The notes under the pieces: model-generated
Database searches by the model: none
Seen by the model: only the letters and a program-made list of their open reading frames with translations
Told to the model about the DNA's origin: nothing
Position numbers and translations under genes: made by a program
Shown: piece after piece, positions 49,774-60,171 of the stretch
Position numbering within the stretch: position 1 is the stretch's first letter
Layout of the letters: each line of letters opens with the position of its first letter
DNA from: Lachnospiraceae bacterium
GTDB lineage: Bacteria; Bacillota; Clostridia; Lachnospirales; Lachnospiraceae
Direction of reading: 5' to 3'
Assembly: GCA_910575155.1 (NCBI GenBank)
Contig: CAJTDX010000014.1
Span: 1-64,000 of the forward strand
Length of the DNA: 64,000 nt

Positions 49774-50842
49774 TATATTCAAATCCGCTGGAACAGCGGA
49801 TTTCTCCATCCTTTCCAATCCACATTGCTTCCACGCCCGGAAGACCTTCCACCAGCGTTCGCCCCGCCTCATACTCCATATTGAACAGAGACGTGGAAAG
49901 AGCGTCCGCCATGCCTGAATCATCGGTTTTCACAGTCACAGAGGAAAAATATTCAGGAGGCATATTGGTATCCGGATCTATAATATGGCAATACCGTGTA
50001 TGATCCACCTCATAATACCGCTGGTAATCTCCGCTGGTCACCGCCGACTGATTGGCAAGCTCGATCACGCAGACATAAGGCTCGCTGCTGTCTAAATCCG
50101 GGTTTTCCACTCCCACCAGCCAGGGCGTCTGATCTGCTTTCGTCCCCACTGCGCACACATTTCCTCCCACACTGATCAATACATGCTCCATGCCTATTTC
50201 CCTGGCATATTCCGCCAGCCGCTGAACCGCATAGCCTTTGCCGATACTCCCCACATCCAGAGACATTTCTTCATCTGCAAGATAAACGGTAGACGCCTGC
50301 TCGTTCAGAATCAGCTTCCCTATATCTGTATGCCCGGCGCGCCTGATCAATTCCTCTTTCGGCGGAAGCTGCGCCTGTTTTGGATTTTCCATTCCGCGTT
50401 CCCGGTACTCATGCCACAGAGAAAGTACGCTTCCATATACAATCTGCAGTTTTCCATCTGTTTTTTCATACATTTCTTTTCCTATTTTTAATAACTCTAT
50501 AATTTCTTTATCTACCTTTACCGGATTCTTCCCGGCAGCATCATTAATACTTTTGATATTATTGATGCCCTCATACGTATGATAAATATCGTAAAGCTGG
50601 TGATAATGCATCAGCTTTTGCCGGAGCAGTTCCATTTTCTGAGAAAAGTCCTCCTGGCTCCCTGCATATCCGGTAATGGCAGTTACTGTGTCAAAACAGT
50701 CGAAAAACTGTCCCTGATACTGTTTCAAATTATTTTTCTGCAATTGTATTAATGAAAAACTTCCCAAAATCAATACTCCTGCCAAAAGAATTATAACACG
50801 ATATATTTTTTTCAAACTTTCTCCATTCTTCATACTATACAA
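49760..50842 (-). CDS. apbE: FAD:protein FMN transferase (ApbE family)
   Basis: FFDCFDTVTAITGYAGS; SLDVGSIGKGYAVQRLAEYAREIGMEHVLISVGGNVCAVG; SGMADALSTSLFNM. Confidence 0.93.
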   Translation of the reverse strand: MYSMKNGESLKKIYRVIILLAGVLILGSFSLIQLQKNNLKQYQGQFFDCFDTVTAITGYAGSQEDFSQKMELLRQKLMHYHQLYDIYHTYEGINNIKSINDAAGKNPVKVDKEIIELLKIGKEMYEKTDGKLQIVYGSVLSLWHEYRERGMENPKQAQLPPKEELIRRAGHTDIGKLILNEQASTVYLADEEMSLDVGSIGKGYAVQRLAEYAREIGMEHVLISVGGNVCAVGTKADQTPWLVGVENPDLDSSEPYVCVIELANQSAVTSGDYQRYYEVDHTRYCHIIDPDTNMPPEYFSSVTVKTDDSGMADALSTSLFNMEYEAGRTLVEGLPGVEAMWIGKDGEIRCSSGFEYNEKK

Positions 50843-50865
50843 ATACTTTCCTAAAAGATAAAAAT

Positions 50866-50905
50866 CACAGGCTGTCCTCTTTATACTGATAGAGAACAGC
50901 CTGTG
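50866..50905 (-). terminator. Terminator of foldase-like gene
   Basis: ATCACAGGCTGT...ACAGCCTGTGAT with T-rich 3' end on the minus strand. Confidence 0.75.
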
Positions 50906-50999
50906 ATCCGTGGTTCGTTAAACTTATAGAAATTACGCAATCAGGTTTAAACCCCAAAAGTAAAATCATCATGTTATATATGTTTTGCTGTATTAAGGA

Positions 51000-52133
51000 T
51001 TATTCACTATCAGAAGCATCCGCATCTTTTTCACCATCGGCAGAATCCTCTGTATCTGCGGAGTCCTCTGTACCAGAAGAATCCTCTGTTGCGGATGCGT
51101 CCTGTGCATCGTCAGATTCCGTCTGCTTGATGGTAAACCGGTCTTCGAACCTGACCTTCGCCCACTCGTCTTCATTCAATTCAAAGGTCACGCCTTCCTT
51201 ATAGCCGTCGCAGACTTCTTTAAAATGATCATCCTTACGCTGCTGTACAATTGATTTCTTTTTTTCTGCAGTCTTTTCTTCATCAAAGGTACTGTCCATA
51301 CGCACCACATAATAACTGTCTTCCGTGCTAATCACTTTGCTGAGCTTTCCGTCCTTGAGCTTATCTGCCGCTTCCATCACTGCCGCGTCCAGGGTGTTGC
51401 TCTCATCGTTTTTCCCATAAGAATACGGAGTAACCGTATAACCTGCGGCTTCTGCGGCGGCATTAAAATCATCCTTTGCCGCTTTCCGGAAATCCTTCAC
51501 ATTCTGTTCTATTTCTGCCTTCTGTTCTTCTGTATATTCCTGAGTATTGCCTTCCTCATCCGTGGTAGAATTCTTATTCACACTTACGTAACTGATGGTT
51601 TTCTGCGCCGCTTCTTCATCCGTAACCTCCGTATCTACCTCTTTATCCATCTCCGCCCGCATTTTTGCCTGAATGGTATTCAGCCGGAGCATCTCCTTAA
51701 CATACTCTTCTGTGGCGCCAATCTGTTTGATTGCCTGTTTGCTGTTGTCCTCCATAAACTTTTTGGCAGCCTCATCCATTGCCTTCATTTCATCATCAGT
51801 GAGTTCCACCTTATAATCTGCCATATGCTTTTCCAGCAGATAAAATTGTTCTACGCTCTCCGTCACATTTTTCTTGACGGAAGTCTCCATATCCGTTCCA
51901 TCTCCCGCCATATCCTGCGACCAAATATCAGCGTCGCCGAACATCGCTGAAAACTGTCCGTCATAAATCGCCTGCTGGTATTTTGCCATAAAATTCATAA
52001 ACCCAAGAGAAATCTCCTGTCCATCAAGAGTTGCTCCTGTCTTTTTTGCATCAATGCCCGTTCCGCATCCGGTTAAAATGGAGACTCCCAATACTGCCGT
52101 CAGTAACAGAGCCGCTAATCTCTTTGCCTTCAT
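51000..52133 (-). CDS. PrsA/SurA-like foldase lipoprotein
   Basis: 377 aa; lipobox GVSILTGCGTG; SurA_N-like body; highly acidic C-terminal tail. Confidence 0.75.
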   Translation of the reverse strand: MKAKRLAALLLTAVLGVSILTGCGTGIDAKKTGATLDGQEISLGFMNFMAKYQQAIYDGQFSAMFGDADIWSQDMAGDGTDMETSVKKNVTESVEQFYLLEKHMADYKVELTDDEMKAMDEAAKKFMEDNSKQAIKQIGATEEYVKEMLRLNTIQAKMRAEMDKEVDTEVTDEEAAQKTISYVSVNKNSTTDEEGNTQEYTEEQKAEIEQNVKDFRKAAKDDFNAAAEAAGYTVTPYSYGKNDESNTLDAAVMEAADKLKDGKLSKVISTEDSYYVVRMDSTFDEEKTAEKKKSIVQQRKDDHFKEVCDGYKEGVTFELNEDEWAKVRFEDRFTIKQTESDDAQDASATEDSSGTEDSADTEDSADGEKDADASDSE

Positions 52134-52257
52134 ATATATCCTCCTGTGTATTCCCTTTATTTCTGTAATATTATAGTTCTTTTCTCTGATACAAGCAACT
52201 GTTTTTCTCTGAATTTCACGGATTTTTCATCTTTTGCAGACATGTTCTCCTGGTCTG

Positions 52258-55200
52258 TTACGCCTGTTCCAGTTCAGGCTCCACCAAAAGCTCTTCCGTA
52301 TCCTTCAAAACCGCTTCCACCTGCTCCAGCGTACCTTTGGCTTTCTGTCTTATGTTATAACCCTTATCATACTCAAAATAAGGCGCCTTGGCGTCTCTCA
52401 CAAACTGCAGCGCGCCGCCATAAGTTTCTGCCATCTGCATAATGTTCGCCGGATTAATCTTTGCCTTAAAATAAAATACAAATTTAATTTTATCTTTATT
52501 CTCTTTGATTTCACTGTAATAACAGCGATGTGCTTTTGCTTTCAACTGGGCGATTGCAAGAAGGTTTTCCACAGCCCTGGGCGGTTCCCCAAAGCGGTCA
52601 ATCAGCTCCTCCAACATCTCCTCGCTCTCTTCCTGGTTCTCAATCACCGCAATCCTCTTATAAATATCCAGCTTCTGAAATTCATTGGGAATATATGACG
52701 GCGGAATAAAAGCATCCACATCCAGTTCCAGCGTAGTCTCAAACTGTTCCGGCGCCGCTTCGCCCTTAAGGGATTTCACCGCTTCATTCAGCATCTTACA
52801 GTAGAGGTCGTATCCTACAGCCTCCATATGCCCGTGCTGCTGGGCGCCCAGTAAATTTCCGGCCCCCCGGATTTCCAGATCCCGCATGGCAATTTTAAAA
52901 CCGCTGCCCAGTTCCGTAAATTCCCGGATTGCAGACAAACGTTTTTCCGCAACCTCTTTCAACATTTTGTTCCTGCGATACATCAGAAACGCATAAGACG
53001 TCCGGTTCGACCGCCCCACGCGCCCCCGGAGCTGATACAGCTGAGACAACCCCAGATTATCCGCATCATGAATAATCATTGTATTCACGTTGGAAATATC
53101 AAGTCCTGTTTCAATAATCGTTGTGCTTACCAGCACGTCAATCTCTCCATTGATAAACTGATACATAATATTTTCCAGCTCGCGCTCCTTCATCTGCCCA
53201 TGGGCAAATTCCACTCTGGCTTCCGGCACCAGTTCCGCAATCCGGGAAGTAATGTCTATAATCTGATTGACCCGGTTGAACACGTAATATACCTGTCCGT
53301 TTCTTGCCAGCTCCCGATTAATTGCCTCTCTGACAATTTCTTCGTTATACTCCATCACATAGGTCTGAATGGGAAGACGGTCCATAGGCGGTTCTTCCAG
53401 CACACTCATATCGCGGATTCCAATAAGGCTCATATGAAGCGTTCTGGGAATCGGGGTAGCCGTCAGGGTCAGCACATCCACGTTTTTCTTCAGCTGCTTA
53501 ATCTTCTCTTTGTGGCTTACTCCAAACCGCTGTTCTTCATCTATAATCAGAAGTCCCAGATCTTTAAACTCCACATCCTTAGATAAGACCCGGTGCGTTC
53601 CAATCACGATATCCACCATTCCCCGTTTCAGATCTTCCACCGTTTTTTTCATCTGGGCGTTTGTGCAGAAACGGCACATTAATTCCACCCGCACCGGAAA
53701 ATCCTTCATACGCTGGGCAAAATTATTATAATGCTGCTGGGCGAGGATGGTGGTCGGCACCAGATAGACCACCTGCTTATTCTCCTGTACGGCTTTAAAT
53801 GCTGCGCGGATGGCAATCTCCGTTTTGCCATAGCCAACGTCTCCGCAAATTAAGCGGTCCATAATCTTTTTGCTCTCCATGTCCCGTTTGGTCGCTTCAA
53901 TGGCAAGCTCCTGGTCTTCTGTCTCCTCAAAGGGAAACAGCTCCTCAAATTCCCTCTGCCACACCGTATCCGGCCCGTACACAAAACCTTCTGTCTCCCG
54001 CCTTGCCGCATACAGCTCCACCAGTTCTTTTGCAATCTCTTTGACTGCTCCTTTGACGCGGTTCTTGGTCTTTTTCCACTCCTGCCCGTCCAAACGGTTG
54101 ATTTTTGGTTTCTTCGCCTCCGCTCCGGCATACTTTTGTATCGCCTCTAACTGAGTGGCAAGCACATATAAGATACTGCCTTTATCATATTCAATTTTTA
54201 CATAATCCTTCGCCGTCTTTTGAATCTCAATTTTCTCAATGCCACGGTAAATGCCTACGCCATAGCGTTCATGCACCACATAATCTCCCACGCTCAGATC
54301 TGTGAAACTCTGAATCTTCTCTCCCTCATAAATCCTGCGTTTCTTCTTGCGCTTCTGCTCACCCCCGAAAATATCACTCTCCGAAATTACCACAAACTTC
54401 AAATCCGGGTACTCAAATCCCCGCTTCAGCTTGCCGTAGGCAACCATCACTTCCCCAGGCTGCACCAGATGGTCATAATCTTCACTGTAAAAACAGTTCA
54501 GCCCTTCCGTCTGCAGATCCTCACACAGGTGCCTGGCCCTGGTCCTGGAACCAGACAGGAGAATCACCTGGTACTTTTTCCTGCGGTACTGCTGCAAATC
54601 CTTCAGCAATAATTCGAAACTGCGGTTATACGGATTCACCGTTCTGGAGGAAATATGATATCTCGACTTTATTTCTACATCATTGGGCCTCATATCCAGA
54701 GTTGTCACCGAAACACATTTTCGTCCCTGTATTCTGGAAAAAATTTCGTTTTCAGAATATAAGGCTTTCATCTGTCCCGGCAATATATAACCTTTTTCCA
54801 GACGATGCTGCATACTCTCAGAAAATTCCTGCTCCACCACTCTGCCTTTTTCAGCAAGTCTCGCCGGTTCATCCAAAAATACAATCGTACTTTTATTATC
54901 AAAATAATCCAGAAAAGATACGGTATCTTCTGCGAAATATGTGAGATAGCTGTCAATCCCGGCGCTTTGGCCAAGCTCAGTAATCTCTTCCTTCAGCGTC
55001 TCTACGGCAGTCTTAATTCTGTGCGCCTCCTCTGTCTTCATATCCTTGCGAAAGGTCTCGCAGAGCTGCGTTTTTTCCTGCTCCAACGCTTTCAGGCCGT
55101 TAGCCAGACGCTCCGGCGACAGGATCGTCTCGCTTGCAGGAAAGACGCGCACCTGTTCCAGATTTTCGATGGAACGCTGGCTCTCCACGTCAAAGCTGCG

Positions 55201-55803
55201 CATAGAATCAATTTCATCTCCCCAAAGCTCCAGTCGGTAAGGATTTTCTTCCGTCAGAGGAAAAATATCCAGAATCCCGCCCCGCACAGCAAACTGCCCT
55301 GCGCGTTCCACCTGGTAATTTCTTTCATATCCCAGCCGCACCAGCCGCTGTTTCACCTGTTCTATATTGAGGCTGTCTCCCAGAGTAAAATTCAGGATCC
55401 CTTCCCGGATGCAGGAAAGAGGCATCACCCGGTCCATCAATGCATCAAACGTAGTAATAACTGTCACCCTTTTGCCTTCCAGCAACGCCTTTATTGCCGT
55501 CAAACGCTCTGCTGTCAGTAAGTTTCCCCGAAGATCAGACTGGTAAAACAATACGTCTCTCGCCGGATAATACAGCACGCTCCGATCAAAAAAACGGTAA
55601 CTTTCACAGAGTTCTCTTGCCTTTTGCTCCTGAAAGGTTACGATCAGCCCGTTATATTTTTTCTCCAGCAGACTATACATGAAATGAGGCTTCTGAGTGT
55701 CAATACACCCGGAAACCTGTGCAATTCCGTTCAAACTTATTAATTCTTCCTTTAACTTATTGTATTCATTCAGCCCCAGCAACGGTTCTGTAAAGCTCTT
55801 CAT
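52258..55803 (-). CDS. mfd: Transcription-repair coupling factor
   Basis: 1181 aa; DRLICGDVGYGKTEIAIRAAFKAV, LLIIDEEQRFGVSHKEKIKQLK, QLRGRVGRSNRTSYAFLMY. Confidence 0.98.
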   Translation of the reverse strand: MKSFTEPLLGLNEYNKLKEELISLNGIAQVSGCIDTQKPHFMYSLLEKKYNGLIVTFQEQKARELCESYRFFDRSVLYYPARDVLFYQSDLRGNLLTAERLTAIKALLEGKRVTVITTFDALMDRVMPLSCIREGILNFTLGDSLNIEQVKQRLVRLGYERNYQVERAGQFAVRGGILDIFPLTEENPYRLELWGDEIDSMRSFDVESQRSIENLEQVRVFPASETILSPERLANGLKALEQEKTQLCETFRKDMKTEEAHRIKTAVETLKEEITELGQSAGIDSYLTYFAEDTVSFLDYFDNKSTIVFLDEPARLAEKGRVVEQEFSESMQHRLEKGYILPGQMKALYSENEIFSRIQGRKCVSVTTLDMRPNDVEIKSRYHISSRTVNPYNRSFELLLKDLQQYRRKKYQVILLSGSRTRARHLCEDLQTEGLNCFYSEDYDHLVQPGEVMVAYGKLKRGFEYPDLKFVVISESDIFGGEQKRKKKRRIYEGEKIQSFTDLSVGDYVVHERYGVGIYRGIEKIEIQKTAKDYVKIEYDKGSILYVLATQLEAIQKYAGAEAKKPKINRLDGQEWKKTKNRVKGAVKEIAKELVELYAARRETEGFVYGPDTVWQREFEELFPFEETEDQELAIEATKRDMESKKIMDRLICGDVGYGKTEIAIRAAFKAVQENKQVVYLVPTTILAQQHYNNFAQRMKDFPVRVELMCRFCTNAQMKKTVEDLKRGMVDIVIGTHRVLSKDVEFKDLGLLIIDEEQRFGVSHKEKIKQLKKNVDVLTLTATPIPRTLHMSLIGIRDMSVLEEPPMDRLPIQTYVMEYNEEIVREAINRELARNGQVYYVFNRVNQIIDITSRIAELVPEARVEFAHGQMKERELENIMYQFINGEIDVLVSTTIIETGLDISNVNTMIIHDADNLGLSQLYQLRGRVGRSNRTSYAFLMYRRNKMLKEVAEKRLSAIREFTELGSGFKIAMRDLEIRGAGNLLGAQQHGHMEAVGYDLYCKMLNEAVKSLKGEAAPEQFETTLELDVDAFIPPSYIPNEFQKLDIYKRIAVIENQEESEEMLEELIDRFGEPPRAVENLLAIAQLKAKAHRCYYSEIKENKDKIKFVFYFKAKINPANIMQMAETYGGALQFVRDAKAPYFEYDKGYNIRQKAKGTLEQVEAVLKDTEELLVEPELEQA

Positions 55804-55817
55804 ACTTCCTCCTGTCC

Positions 55818-56378
55818 TCAGTTAAATTGATTCATTGCCTGTTCGGTCTTGCCCTGCACCATGAGCGCCACAGCGTCGCATGCCTGCTCAAATGCATCCT
55901 TTACCTGTTTTCTCTCTTCTCTGGAAAAACGTCCCAGCACATAATCTGCAAGATCCCAGCCTTCCGGTTTTTCTCCTACGCCTATCTTAATACGCTGAAA
56001 CTCCTGGGTTCCCACATGGCTGATAATGCTCTTGATACCGTTATGCCCTCCGGCGCTTCCCTTTTTCCTGATTCTGAGCCTTCCCGGAGCCAGACTGACA
56101 TCGTCATAGATCACAATCAGTTCCGATTCCGGCTTAAGCTTGTAGAAATTCAAAATCGCCCCGATACTTTCCCCGCTGAGGTTCATAAACGTCTGGGGCT
56201 TTACCAGCAGCGCTTTCTGTCCTTCGATGACCGCCGCTGCACACAGAGCTTTATGCTTTTTTTCCCTGATCCGGACATTATATTTGTCTGCCAGCAGATC
56301 AATCACATCGAACCCAACATTGTGACGCGTCCCTTCGTACCTGAAAGAGGGATTTCCAAGTCCTGCAATTACAAACAT
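55818..56378 (-). CDS. pth: Peptidyl-tRNA hydrolase
   Basis: VIAGLGNPSFRYEGTRHNVGFDVIDLLA; LVKPQTFMNLSGESI; GSAGGHNGIKSIISHVGTQEFQRIKIGVG. Confidence 0.98.
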   Translation of the reverse strand: MFVIAGLGNPSFRYEGTRHNVGFDVIDLLADKYNVRIREKKHKALCAAAVIEGQKALLVKPQTFMNLSGESIGAILNFYKLKPESELIVIYDDVSLAPGRLRIRKKGSAGGHNGIKSIISHVGTQEFQRIKIGVGEKPEGWDLADYVLGRFSREERKQVKDAFEQACDAVALMVQGKTEQAMNQFN

Positions 56379-56409
56379 CGTTCTTCTTCCTTTCCTGTCG
56401 TCTTATGTA

Positions 56410-57231
56410 TCAGCTGAGAACACCAAAATACAGTATTACCAGTCCTCCCAAAATAATGCGGTAAACGCCGAACGCCTTGAAATCATGCTTTCTGATATAT
56501 CCCATCAGGAAACGTATCACTACCACAGAAACAGCAAAAGAAACCGCCATTCCTATCAGCAGTATGCTCAGTTCCTGTCTGGTAAATGCAAGGCCAAAAC
56601 TCAAAAGCTTTAAAAAGCTGGCTCCGAACATTACCGGAATTGCAAGATAAAAAGTAAATTCCGCCGCTACCGATCTGGAAACGCCGATCAGCAAAGCTCC
56701 GATAATGGTAGCGCCGGATCTCGAAGTTCCGGGAAATACAGCCGCCACAAGCTGAAACAATCCGATCACAAAAGCAATCTGCCAGGTCAGTTCCCCAGTG
56801 CTTCGAATCACAGGCTTCGTTCCGCGATTCATATTTTCTACGAGAATAAAAATCAGCCCCACGGCAATCAGCATCACTGCCACAACCCAATAATTATACA
56901 GATGCTCATCCAGCCAGTCTCCAAACACGACTCCTACGACTCCAGCCGGAATACATGCGACCAGTATTTTACCCCAAAGCTCCATAATACTCCAGTCGAC
57001 TATTTCCTGCCTGTTCAGACGAAATGGAAAAATCCTTTCCCAGAACATCAGTACTACAGCAAGAATCGCTCCCAACTGCACTACGACCAGAAACATGTTC
57101 CAAAATTCCTCTGATACGTTCATAGGCATAAACTTTTCCAGTAAAATCATGTGTCCGGTACTGCTTACCGGAAGCCATTCCGTAATGCCTTCCACAATTC
57201 CATATATTACGGCTTTTAAAATCTCTGACAT
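56410..57231 (-). CDS. uppP: Undecaprenyl-diphosphatase (BacA family)
   Basis: GIVEGITEWLPVSSTGHMIL; FPGTSRSGATIIGALLIGVSRSVAAEFTFYLAIPVMFGAS. Confidence 0.97.
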   Translation of the reverse strand: MSEILKAVIYGIVEGITEWLPVSSTGHMILLEKFMPMNVSEEFWNMFLVVVQLGAILAVVLMFWERIFPFRLNRQEIVDWSIMELWGKILVACIPAGVVGVVFGDWLDEHLYNYWVVAVMLIAVGLIFILVENMNRGTKPVIRSTGELTWQIAFVIGLFQLVAAVFPGTSRSGATIIGALLIGVSRSVAAEFTFYLAIPVMFGASFLKLLSFGLAFTRQELSILLIGMAVSFAVSVVVIRFLMGYIRKHDFKAFGVYRIILGGLVILYFGVLS

Positions 57232-57580
57232 AACTTTATAATTTCCTTTCTATGTAATTGCAGCTTCATCCCTGCAAGACGGCGTCAGGTCTGCATCCAT
57301 TCCCTGCCCACACTCTATAACAGTATATCACAATGCAGAGAAATTTAGGAGTAATTGTAATTAATTTTTTTATTTTGATTTTATTAATGCTTTCTCTGTA
57401 ATTTCTTAAAAATAAATGAATTTCTGTTTTTATATTGACTTTTCCTGTTTTTTCCTCATTAATTAATCTATACGTATTTGTATTACTCCGGCATTCGTCC
57501 CTAATTGTATATAATTTTTCATTCATATGCCAGATTCGCGATTGCTTAAGAGTAAACGCACAGGAAAAGGAGCGTGTGTT

Positions 57581-58414
57581 ATGAAATCAAAACCATCTTT
57601 CAAAAAATATCTTTTTTCATCGCTGTTATTGTTTTTTGCATTCCTTTGTATTCCCCAGACTGCGTTCGCCGCCAGAAAACCGGCGATGGTGCGGGGCATG
57701 AAATGCAAAACCACCACCGCTGGCAGCATCAATATCTCCTGGAAGCCTCAGAACGGCGTTTCCGGCTATCAGGTCTTTCGCTCTGCTTCCTATGACGGAC
57801 CTTATGAAAAACTGAAAGAAGTCACATCCGATAATACTGCATTCTGCAATACTAAACTGCAAAACGGCAGAGAGTATTACTACCGGGTCCGCGCCTATAA
57901 GACGAAAGGAAATTCTCTGATCACCGGCAACTTTTCCAACGTTCTCTCCGCACACACCAGATGCGCCTCCCGCGCCGCCATTTTACGTTCCCGTTCCAAT
58001 GTAAGAAAACATGCCGGGATCAACCATCCCGTTCTTACAACCTTAAATGCCGGCAGTAACGTCACCGTCATCTGTACTGCAAGCGATAAATCGGGAACTC
58101 CCTGGAGCCGCATTTCTTTTCAGGCAGGCGGTAAGAAGAGAACCGGCTACATCAGGTCCGATCTGTTGTCCATCGGTCAGCGCCCTCAGAAGAAAAAGAT
58201 CACAGGCGTCGTAATCGCCAACAGCGGACTGCATCTTCGCAGGTCTGCCAGCGTCAGCGCCGGGATTTACACCGCCTTGCCCAGAGGCACAAAGGTTACT
58301 GTCCTTGGGCAGGTAACCGGAAGGGACGGACAAAAATGGTATCAGATCAGCGTCAAACAGGGCCGGAAAACGTTCAAAGGCTATGTATTGGCCCGTTATA
58401 TTCGTATTTCCTGA
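57581..58414 (+). CDS. Secreted Fn3-like + SH3 domain protein
   Basis: Signal peptide MKSKPSFKKYLFSSLLLFFAFLCIPQTAFA, Fn3-like (ISWKPQNGVSGYQVFRSASYDGPYEKL), two SH3_3-like modules. Start re-assigned from 57527. Confidence 0.85.
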   Translation: MKSKPSFKKYLFSSLLLFFAFLCIPQTAFAARKPAMVRGMKCKTTTAGSINISWKPQNGVSGYQVFRSASYDGPYEKLKEVTSDNTAFCNTKLQNGREYYYRVRAYKTKGNSLITGNFSNVLSAHTRCASRAAILRSRSNVRKHAGINHPVLTTLNAGSNVTVICTASDKSGTPWSRISFQAGGKKRTGYIRSDLLSIGQRPQKKKITGVVIANSGLHLRRSASVSAGIYTALPRGTKVTVLGQVTGRDGQKWYQISVKQGRKTFKGYVLARYIRIS

Positions 58415-58434
58415 ATATCAGATATCAGGGGACA

Positions 58435-58475
58435 AAAAAAGAGTGCTGCAATATTGTAATAACACTCTTTTTTGT
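58435..58475. terminator. Bidirectional terminator
   Basis: AAAAAAGAGTG...CACTCTTTTTT. Confidence 0.8.
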
Positions 58476-58523
58476 CTAAACCGTGTATCAATTTTGGTTT
58501 TGGCGCTCTTTATTTTTCATAAC

Positions 58524-58790
58524 TTATGCTTCCACATTAATCTCTTCCTGATACTTATCCAAAATCGTCTTTTGAATATTCTCCCTAGTCTGTGAATTGA
58601 TGGGATGAGCAATATCACGATATTCCCCATCTGTCGCTCTTCTGCTGGGCATAGCGATAAAAAGACCTTTTTCCCCTTCAATTACCTTAATATCATGCAC
58701 TACAAATTCTTCGTCAATGGTAATAGACACTACTGCCCGCATCTTGCCTTCCTTCTCTACCTTACGGATTCTCACGTCTGTTATCTGCAT
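58524..58790 (-). CDS. spoVG: Septation regulator SpoVG
   Basis: [51 protein letters not shown]. Confidence 0.98.
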   Translation of the reverse strand: MQITDVRIRKVEKEGKMRAVVSITIDEEFVVHDIKVIEGEKGLFIAMPSRRATDGEYRDIAHPINSQTRENIQKTILDKYQEEINVEA

Positions 58791-58861
58791 AAATCTCTGC
58801 CCCCTTTATATATCTTCCTATTTCTTAAGAACAGGTTTTATCCACTGTAAATATGCAGGTT

Positions 58862-58998
58862 TATTATAATACCGCTACAGTCCGGACGGCATAATCTCCT
58901 CCGGTATTATGCCAGATCCGCTTCGCGTATATTCTTTGGCATATCTTGCCTCACTGCGCCCGGACGGTATAATATCTCACAATATTATACCGCAACCA
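58862..58998. repeat. Paired-hairpin intergenic element
   Basis: CCGGACGG(C/T)ATAAT repeated at 58882 and 58960, each leading into a hairpin: GGCATAAT/ATTATGCC and CGGTATAATAT/ATATTATACCG. Confidence 0.7.
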
Positions 58999-59055
58999 GA
59001 CAATCGCTGCCTGTGTTCACCGAATGCGCAGATTTCTTCTTCACAATTGCAGTCA

Positions 59056-60171
59056 TTAAATCACATATCTTTCATTATGCTCATACACAACCTTAATTCC
59101 ATCACCACCGCTGAAATACGTATTGGCGCGGAGCGTATCCCGGCTTTCCACGATACAATTCTCAATATGTGTATTGTCACCGATATAAACATCATTTAAA
59201 ATGATGGAATTCTTAATGACACAGTTCTTTCCTACGAAAGCTTTTTTAAACAAAATAGAATTTTCCACTTTACTGTTGACAATACATCCACTGGAAACAA
59301 GACTGTTGCGGACATCGGAACCAACGTTATATTTTGCAGGCGGGAGATCGTCAACCTTAGAATAAATTCTCGGTTCATCCCTGAAGTATTTCCTTATTTC
59401 CGGTTTCAGGAAATCCATATTTGTCTTATAGTAAGATTCCACAGTAGAAATATTATTCCAATATGACTCCAGCTTATAACCGAAGATCCGTTTCATATTC
59501 TTGTAACGAATCAGAATATCTGTTACAAAATCATAACGGTTCTCTTCTGCACAGCGCTCCAGCATCTCTATAAGCTGTCTTCTGCGGAGTACATAAATAC
59601 CTGCCGAAATTGTATTGGACTGCGCTACCATTGGTTTTTCTTCAAACTCTACAATTCTGGAATCCTCATTCATCCGTACCACGCCGAAACGGCTTACATC
59701 CTCGCCCACCGGCATGTCCTTGCAGACAATCGTGATATCTGCTTTTTTCTCAATATGATATTCCAGCAGCTTATTATAGTCCATCTTGTATACGCAGTCG
59801 CCCGCCGCAATGATAACGTAAGGCTCATGGCTCTGCTTTAAGAACGTAATGTTTCGAAACATTGCGTCCGCTGTTCCCCTGTACCACCATGCATTGTCGG
59901 AGGTAACTGTCGGATTGAACACAAACAGGCCTCCCTGCTTTCTGCCGAAGTCCCACCATTTCGAAGAGCTGAGGTGCTCGTTCAGGCTTCTTGCGTTATA
60001 CTGTGTTAAAACTGCTACCTTCTGAATATGCGAATTACTCATGTTGCTGAGCGCAAAATCAATACAGCGAAAACATCCGCCCACTGGCATGGCTGCGATG
60101 GCTCTCTTATTAGAAAGCTCCTGCATCTTGCTGTTATTTCCGCCTGCTAATATAATACCTAATGCCTTCAT
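59056..60171 (-). CDS. glgD: Glucose-1-phosphate adenylyltransferase subunit GlgD
   Basis: [46 protein letters not shown]; immediately downstream of glgC. Confidence 0.95.
   Translation of the reverse strand: MKALGIILAGGNNSKMQELSNKRAIAAMPVGGCFRCIDFALSNMSNSHIQKVAVLTQYNARSLNEHLSSSKWWDFGRKQGGLFVFNPTVTSDNAWWYRGTADAMFRNITFLKQSHEPYVIIAAGDCVYKMDYNKLLEYHIEKKADITIVCKDMPVGEDVSRFGVVRMNEDSRIVEFEEKPMVAQSNTISAGIYVLRRRQLIEMLERCAEENRYDFVTDILIRYKNMKRIFGYKLESYWNNISTVESYYKTNMDFLKPEIRKYFRDEPRIYSKVDDLPPAKYNVGSDVRNSLVSSGCIVNSKVENSILFKKAFVGKNCVIKNSIILNDVYIGDNTHIENCIVESRDTLRANTYFSGGDGIKVVYEHNERYVI

Noticed and set aside
51000-51120. Acidic SADTEDSADGE tail as a separate repeat element
   Set aside because: Simple low-complexity C-terminal tail of the foldase-like lipoprotein.
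54805-55521. 238-aa plus-strand ORF
   Set aside because: Antisense shadow of mfd.
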